From: Taenia hydatigena
Taxonomy: Eukaryota > Platyhelminthes > Cestoda > Cyclophyllidea > Taeniidae
DNA: 64,000 nucleotides
Direction of reading: 5' to 3'
Assembly (NCBI GenBank): GCA_036345935.2
Contig: JADWOT020000292.1
Span: forward strand, 248,001 to 312,000
Positions 58,513 to 64,000 of the stretch are shown here, piece by piece. Position 1 is the first letter of the stretch. Every line of letters begins with the position of its first letter. Made by a program: the position numbers and the translations under genes. The notes beneath the pieces were generated by a model. That model made no database searches, had not been told where the DNA came from, and saw only the letters and a program-made list of their open reading frames with translations.

Positions 58513-59387
58513 AAACAGTCAAAAACAAGTTGCGAAGGTCGTTATTTTTACGGCAAAGCCTTTCATCTTGTAAGCAATTGTGCCAGTTTTGCTGCTTGGC
58601 TTGACTCTAGCTTGATTATGCGCGCACAGAGGGGACCAATGAAATGAACGGATTTGACAAGTCAGCAAAACGGTTTCCCCACGTTTCAGCACAAACCTGT
58701 TACCCGTCAAGCGTGTAATGCCAGCAAATCAAGTACGGATATTTTTTAAAGCAAACGTAAGGTTGTGTCACTTAAAGTTCTAATGAATTACAGATACACT
58801 TGCATTTCATTCTGAGGCGGATTAGCTCTATCACTGTTGTTACAGGACACATCGGCGTCGTTAAAATTCACTAATTAGAGCAAAGAAAATATCTGAACAA
58901 TTGACTTGGTCTGAGACCGGAGAAAGTTCGGAAAACATGCCATCCAATTTCGGATTTTTGACTTCTCAATCGTAGCTTTTGCGTTCAGCAAGTCGAGTGT
59001 TTCAATTACGGTCTTATAGCACAGGTTTAGCTCATAAATCCCGACTGCGTTTGTCAATACACAGCGCAATAGTTCCGGGTTCAATCCACATCACTGGATA
59101 AGCAATTGGAGGCTCCAAAAATTAGTTATTCACGAGTGGTACCCTCAATTCGTTATTTTGCATGACATGATCCAAGTTGGTGGTTGGAGATATCGGCGGC
59201 TCCCCTCAGGAGAACTTATAAGCATGACAAAGAAATCTCACAACAAATGAATTAAGTCCCATCCTAATCAGCGCAATTACACCACTTTTGCAAACAAATG
59301 ACCAACAAACAGTGTCGTGGCGAAAAGCGATTGCGTGGAATGTGCTGCCTCTGTCTGTGGGTGATGTGGGTTGGGTGTGCGTGTGTG
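58513..59387. other. Intervening sequence with an inverted glycosyltransferase relic
   Basis: About 0.9 kb between the repeat and the duplicated upstream block. Apart from the minus-strand fragment at 58875-59084 I see only a G/T-rich stretch (about 59350-59390). Confidence 0.45.
58875..59084 (-). pseudogene. Inverted galactosyltransferase stem fragment
   Basis: A minus-strand frame of 69 codons contains YELNLCYKTV, followed after about 14 residues by ATIEKSKIRN. The gene at 59631 has YELQLCYKTV and, a little further on, AIEESKIRIN in the same order. This is the luminal stem between membrane anchor and catalytic domain. Neither the membrane anchor nor the catalytic motifs are present, and the frame ends in unrelated residues. 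I read it as a rearranged fragment of a paralogue. Confidence 0.55.
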
Positions 59388-59684
59388 GAGACAGGCGGCC
59401 TCAAACCAATTGCTTCGGCTTACACCCAACTGACGCACTGTTTGATAAGTGTGAGACGGACGTAGCAATGGAGAATTGAGTAGCGCCGACACATCATCCT
59501 ATCACGGTGAAGTGTGGATTGTTATAGCTCACATCAAGAATGCCTTAGAAACGTGTGCTTGTGCATGAGGCACACACAACCAAGTTAGGCACTTGAATGA
59601 GGCATAACCATCTCATTGAGAGTCTACACAATGATATTTTCTAATTCACCCTTTCTTTCTGTAAAGTGGCGATTTACACTGCTC
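59388..59684 (+). repeat. Duplicated glycosyltransferase upstream region, copy 2
   Basis: This is the partner of 55426-55722. Here it leads into the longer galactosyltransferase sequence. The perfect match includes the 5' flank and the first 18 codons, so it may contain the promoter. Confidence 0.9.
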
Positions 59685-60641
59685 GTCATTCTATTGTGTG
59701 TATGGGTAATCTGTATTATCAATGTCTGTTATTACACACTTTGGTACTGAGAGGCCAGAGGGATGCTTGAACGAGCCACATTCTTACAACAATTACTGTT
59801 TTTGGAACGACAGTAACTATATGAACCCAAACGGCTCCTATGAGCTGCAGCTGTGCTACAAAACTGTTGTCCTGCCAGTGCCGACATCCGCGATTGAGGA
59901 ATCGAAAATCCGAATCAATGGAAGCAGCAGACGCTTGACGTTCGAGGAGTTGGCGAGCATTCCGGATGCCGAGTGGCTGACTCATTTCGATCGAAGTGAT
60001 GGATTTAATGTAACTCTCAATAATAGAGCAGGACGTAAACTGATGAGACATTTGCGATTTCCATTGAGGACGCAAAGATGTACACACACGACGACCTGCT
60101 TGTCGGTGACTACGAAGACTCCTACCACAACTTGTCGCTCAAACTTTTCCACACCTTCCAGTGGGCTGCTCGATTTTGTCGACCCTACAAACCCATCTTC
60201 GTCTTCCTCGATGACGACTACGCCGTGAATACCGAGAAGTTGGTTAGTTTCGTTCGTGGCTTAACGCCAGAATCGCGAGAAAACCTGAACCATGGTTACA
60301 ACGTAATGGAGAATCCCGTCTTCCGATACGCCAGCAAATATCCACAGTGGGCCTTCTCAAAGCGTGAAATCCCTTGGCCCATGCATACTCCAGAGTATTT
60401 GGGCATCTACAGTGTGTGGAGCTATCGTCATGTGCACGACATAGCGCTGGCAATGCACTTCACCAAACCCATGGTCATTGACGACACGTGGTTGGCGATG
60501 GTGCAGTACAAATTGAACCTCACATTCACGCGATTGAAAGGCATGCGCTTCCTACCTTCACTACCTTTCAAGCATCACTTCATTGTCTCGGCCCATGAAC
60601 TCATCCATCATGTCACCAACTGGTCCATTTATTATCATTAA
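59631..60641 (+). pseudogene. Beta-1,3-galactosyltransferase (GT31, brn-like), apparently disrupted
   Basis: Family members are type II Golgi enzymes that add galactose or N-acetylhexosamine in beta-1,3 linkage to glycolipids and glycoproteins. The ATG at 59631 gives a short basic tail and a membrane helix (WRFTLLVILLCVWVICII). That frame stops at 59748. The stem continues in another frame (from about 59722; ELQLCYKTV). The catalytic part lies in the first frame again (about 60050-60641), with the DSYHNLSLK motif, the metal/UDP-sugar motif FVFLDDDYAVN and the later IDDTWLAMVQ acidic motif. Between RKLMR and the segment before MYTHDDLLVG, about 25-40 residues expected in the family are missing, and the frame changes. 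Two lesions therefore separate anchor, stem and catalytic core. An unannotated tiny intron cannot explain a missing core segment. Family assignment is firm; pseudogene status is likely. Confidence 0.8.
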
Positions 60642-60942
60642 ATGACCATCACGATCAAATTCGCGTCCTCGAAATTGCCGTGGGATTCCAAGACTGAAGA
60701 CAATTCCCAGTTTTGTGTTTGGATTGAGTTTCTTTTGACCTTGCATGCATGCGCGGAACTGCTCTCGCCTCTCCCAATTCAAAATTGCACTTTTAACAAC
60801 AACCACAAAATCGTGGGTGGTGTTGCCTGAACAGACTGAATTACTGGTTTTCAGGATGCGAATTGGATAATCATAGTCGGGCATCTAAAACATCAGCAAA
60901 GGTGATTCATTGTTGTGTTTTAAACCCCATTTGCTGGTGCCC
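60642..60942. other. 3' flank of the galactosyltransferase sequence
   Basis: About 300 bp with no supported gene. A short plus frame just after the stop has no motif. Confidence 0.4.
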
Positions 60943-61173
60943 ATGAGTAACTTGGATGCTGAGGCAGCTATTGCTCGTCGTACGTATGACAAAAGAGCAC
61001 ATGAACTGAGCTCTACTGATTCTTCTTCCCCTTCAACACCTCCCTACGCAGCGAAACTAATAGGAAGAGATGTTGCAACCTTCGAGCAGAAGATCACATT
61101 CTCGTCTTCATTTGCTTTAGTCAAACTGCTGCATCGACAGACGCATTTAAAGGAAGTAAGGGGGATGATTTGA
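60943..61173 (+). CDS. Short frame, unknown product
   Basis: An ATG at 60943 opens 76 codons with polar, coding-like composition at the N-terminus (MSNLDAEAAIARRTYDKRA) and a serine-rich stretch (STDSSSPSTPP). It overlaps the end of the minus-strand membrane-protein fragment (61121-61432) tail to tail. There is no membrane segment or known domain. It might be a small exon. Confidence 0.25.
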   Translation: MSNLDAEAAIARRTYDKRAHELSSTDSSSPSTPPYAAKLIGRDVATFEQKITFSSSFALVKLLHRQTHLKEVRGMI

Positions 61174-61432
61174 AAATACCTTCGATTTGATAAGTAATGT
61201 TTGAGCTAAACGTTGACTCATTGGAATGCGGTTTCGTGCAGAGTGTGATGTTGAAGGTGTTGTTTGCAATGCGTATTTCGTCCAGAGTTTTGGGAGGCCA
61301 TTTACAATGAACTGGACGCGTGTTAAGAAGCGTTAGTATACGAGGAAGTCCAGTGAATCCATGCAAGTTCCACGTATATCCAATTAGCGCGCAGATGACA
61401 AGAAAGCAGAGAATTTTCGCTGCAACGCGAAA
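61121..61432 (-). pseudogene. Type II membrane protein N-terminus, glycosyltransferase-like, lacking start
   Basis: The minus-strand frame is open from a TAG at 61433-61435 to a TGA near 61121. It encodes a basic start and membrane helix (AAKILCFLVICALIGY), then a stem with several N-glycosylation sequons (NNTF, NESTF, SNIT). The order anchor, Cys-X-Trp, asparagine-rich stretch, LCTK parallels that of the galactosyltransferase at 59631 (anchor, CFW, NGSY, LCYK), so it is probably a paralogue. No ATG lies before the membrane helix: the sequence upstream is TRIM interior. The catalytic domain does not follow within the window on this strand, so it is truncated at both ends. Confidence 0.5.
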
Positions 61433-61770
61433 CTAGAAGTCCAATGCGCTGCCAAGAGGGATCACTAACGTTGGTGTCAAGCATCGCCTCAATCGCGTCG
61501 AATGCCGGCGACTGGTATGGTTAGCTCGTGGGTGCTTCTTGCAGCACTGAGTATGTTGTGATGGCTGACGCGGAAGGTGTACCAAGGGGCGCGTCAGGGA
61601 CGACGCTCAAAAGAGAAGAGGGACAATGTAAAACCTTCACTGAATGGACTGGTCTCTGGGTCACGCTAGTGGCTCCAACCCTTTCCATACGCCAAATGTA
61701 TACACTGTGTCCGAGAATTATGTCTGCTCTCGTCTTCCGGAGCCCCTTCCTCCCTTTCAGCCCACTGAAT
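61433..61770 (-). mobile_element. TRIM 5' part abutting a glycosyltransferase fragment
   Basis: The 5' LTR lies at about 61627-61770 and the 5' interior at about 61433-61626, with the conserved pieces GCCAAGAGGGATCACTAACG and GGTACC-like ACCAAGGGGCG. The 3' interior and 3' LTR are absent. Transcription from the LTR would run directly into the membrane-protein frame. The LTR also marks the left edge of duplication copy 2. Confidence 0.65.
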
Positions 61771-64000
61771 GCACTGGTAGTACGAACGCGCCGTTTAATG
61801 TATGGGCAAATAAATAACAAAAAATGGTTTTTTATTTTTTGAAGAGCGCAGCGTTGAGGCCCCATCAACGTTTGTACACGACGCCAACGGAAGTGAGTTG
61901 GCCGCCGCCTTTTAATCTGACCGTTTTTCGAATGCTTACCGTCCCTTTTAAATGTCACAGTAGATCATCTTTGCTTTACCACAGTAAAATATTAAATCAA
62001 AGAAGCCAAGCAGTTCTACAACCAGAAATTCGCATTGAAACTCCTTGTGAGGAACAGAAAACTGACGCACTTTCCTAGCATATTGCTTGCAAGTGCTTTA
62101 GGGTAAAAGTGCTCAATTAATAGTGAGTACACGGGGGACCGATATGGACCTCTGCCTGTGATCAAATTGCCCGCGGGTAGTAGGTAGTAGTGACACAAAA
62201 GCACTGTAAAAAACTTATCCACATGCAAATTTTTCATTGAAAAATTAAAACCCTTAAAATCACCACCAATGGCTAAGCGTAGGTGCCCTACTTTTACAGC
62301 CATTCAAAAGACAAACTTTTTGGCGCCTACGCGACACTGACTAAAGAGCAAAAGCCCCAGTGGAGGGTGCGCATTAACCACGCACCGATGTCTTACGGAT
62401 GATGAAAAGCAAGCCTCTGTCCGCGAAGCCAATCGGCCCATCCAATCATTGAGAGAATCAACTCAAAGGCAAGTACCACGCTAGGAAGGCATAAGGAGAA
62501 ATGCACATGCGCAGGTAATAGTTTTTCTCACAATCGCGAACAACAAGGGAAGCAAAAGTCGCAAAGAAAACATTCAAAAGACAAAGTAAGCACATATGAA
62601 TTCACACGGGGGATCAGGAGTGGTGGAATGTATCCGATAGATGTATTAAAAGTAAAGGTGAAAATGGAAACACAGTTGGAGAACAGAAAAGAATACATCT
62701 CAACACAGACTAACGACCTCGAACAGACCAGCGAAGTTGAATGTCGTCAACTGAACGTCGGTTCAATGAGACTTCACTTCAACGTTTTTTCAGGTTAAAA
62801 GGTAGGCTTCTATTCCATCTATAAAAGCAAAATAAAAGCTTATTTTGTTGCCTAAAACAAAAGTACTTTTAAGGAAATAATACCTAACGAGTGGTTGAAC
62901 CGATTTTGTTGCACGACAAGCCGCTATGCATCGATTAGGTGTTCACAATCAGGCAGGCATTACACGAAGTAGCCGGATGTTCTTTCACATTCACATTCAA
63001 GCCGTCCAAATGCCCCACTGTTGTGTGGCCGAGCGTGTCATCGTCGTGTCGTACTGTCAATAAAGCATTCTGCCAATATGGGTGGATGCACCCGAGGTGG
63101 GGTGTAAAACTTCACTTAAAAGAGGCCTAGTCCATTACTCAAGGGCGTAGCGTGGGCACACGCACTACCGCTGCCGCCTACCCCGTCATCTTGATTAAGG
63201 GTGTCTGCACTGGCCCAAGCCATGGCCGCAGCAGCTACAATTAACAGGCCACATTTGTCACTTACGCCCAGATCTAGTACAACCACGTTAACATCTGCTT
63301 CTGGACCTGCTGAGAGAAGTCCCAAATTTCGCGCAAGGTTTGCATTTTGCACCATTTGTGCAGTAAAGTGGCTCCAATGAAGAAAAACAGCATGACGGCT
63401 GACAGTTTCGGTTGCTAAAAATACAGTGCCATACAAAAAATTTCTTTCATTGCTGAGTAATGCATGAAAATCATGCATGGTTGGCAGCTACAGCTCGCAA
63501 AATAAGGTTGGAATAGTGATTTAATCTCAGAGAGAGTGAGTCAATTAGTGGTCTTATATGCACCAGCTGCCCTTCAACAAAACATCGAAACAGTTTGTAA
63601 GGGCGTTGCTAAGGCTCCAGGGACATTAATTCGGCACCGTGGTCAAGAAGTGGACACTTCGAGGTGCTCTCTACAGCGTATTCTCACGGAGGCTTTGCCG
63701 CATCTTCATGCTTGAAAAGTTCCACCGACTCAAGAGGTGAAGCCTACTGACTGCGCATAGCAAATTGACTCTGTGGAATCGATTGTGGAGCATTAACAAC
63801 AAGTGAATGCTGATTTTTCAAACAGGTTCATCTTCAGCGGTGAGACTACCCGCACTTGGGGTTCACAAAATTCACAAATGATTGCTGAAATAAATACATT
63901 CACCGCGTATCACTGTTTGATGTGAATTTTGGCTGAAGTCATCGTAATCGGGCCATTCCCCTTCAACAGTGCAGCTGGTCAGGTGTTAACCTTTATTGGT
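61639..64000 (+). repeat. Direct duplication, copy 2, running off the window
   Basis: This is the partner of 43687-46077. It lacks 29 bp that copy 1 has at about 44966-44994, where copy 1 shows CACGA on both sides, as expected for a slippage deletion in copy 2. Otherwise only scattered substitutions are seen, and the match continues to the last base. Confidence 0.95.
63116..63478 (-). CDS. 120-codon frame, duplicate of 45193-45555
   Basis: It differs from copy 1 by a single residue (Ser for Leu before AGPEADV). The start, the internal acceptor-like and donor-like sites (possible exon 63266-63452) and the stop are all preserved. Because the whole block is about 99% identical, preservation is weak evidence of selection. 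Function unknown. Confidence 0.4.
   Translation of the reverse strand: MHDFHALLSNERNFLYGTVFLATETVSRHAVFLHWSHFTAQMVQNANLARNLGLLSAGPEADVNVVVLDLGVSDKCGLLIVAAAAMAWASADTLNQDDGVGGSGSACAHATPLSNGLGLF

Noticed and set aside
1..64000. Search for tRNA, rRNA, spliced-leader genes, CRISPR arrays and telomeric repeats
   Set aside because: No sequence matching these was recognised on either strand by eye. A covariance-model search would be needed to exclude tRNAs fully.

Overview
This is eukaryotic, intron-era genomic DNA with very low coding density. Both strands carry frequent stops, hardly any frame exceeds 190 codons, and there are no operon-like gene runs, bacterial ribosome sites, rRNA, tRNA or CRISPR that I could support. 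A parasitic flatworm, probably a taeniid-type tapeworm, is the best guess. Two things point there: a cluster of beta-1,3-galactosyltransferase (brn-like) sequences at 55-61.5 kb, and a family of very short LTR elements that look like the terminal-repeat retrotransposons in miniature (TRIMs) known from taeniid genomes. The organism is inferred, not proven.

Most of the window is built from duplicated blocks. (1) At least eight TRIM copies or fragments: 1-860, 1819-2666, about 21.67-22.53 kb, 37.1-37.3 kb, 42.15-42.61 kb, 43.06-43.8 kb, a solo LTR at 49535-49711, and 61.43-61.77 kb. (2) A giant inverted repeat with arms of about 5.3 kb (22063-27351 and 37307-42613) around a unique spacer of about 10 kb. 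(3) A direct duplication of at least 2.36 kb (43687-46077 and 61639-64000), which runs off the window end. (4) A 2.7 kb dispersed repeat in two diverged copies (16891-19600 and 55854-58512). (5) A 297 bp direct duplication carrying the upstream region and start of a galactosyltransferase gene (55426-55722 and 59388-59684). (6) A small inverted repeat (51178-51565 and 52503-52870).

The only confidently recognised protein family is the GT31-type beta-1,3-galactosyltransferase at 59631-60641. It keeps its membrane anchor, DDD motif and C-terminal motifs, but appears broken by a frameshift after the anchor and by an internal deletion. Around it lie a truncated 5' copy (55669 on), an inverted stem fragment (58875-59084) and a type II membrane-protein N-terminus of the same general plan (61121-61432, minus) abutting a TRIM. 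This looks like a decaying gene cluster for glycan-building Golgi enzymes.

Right-hand layout: duplicated blocks and the glycosyltransferase relics dominate 37-64 kb. Left-hand layout: 2.7-16.9 kb is mostly unannotatable intergenic or intronic sequence with a few exon-like frames. The arms' near-identical core and sharply bounded islands of difference suggest gene conversion, and several block edges lie in or near TRIM sequence, suggesting TRIM-associated rearrangement.
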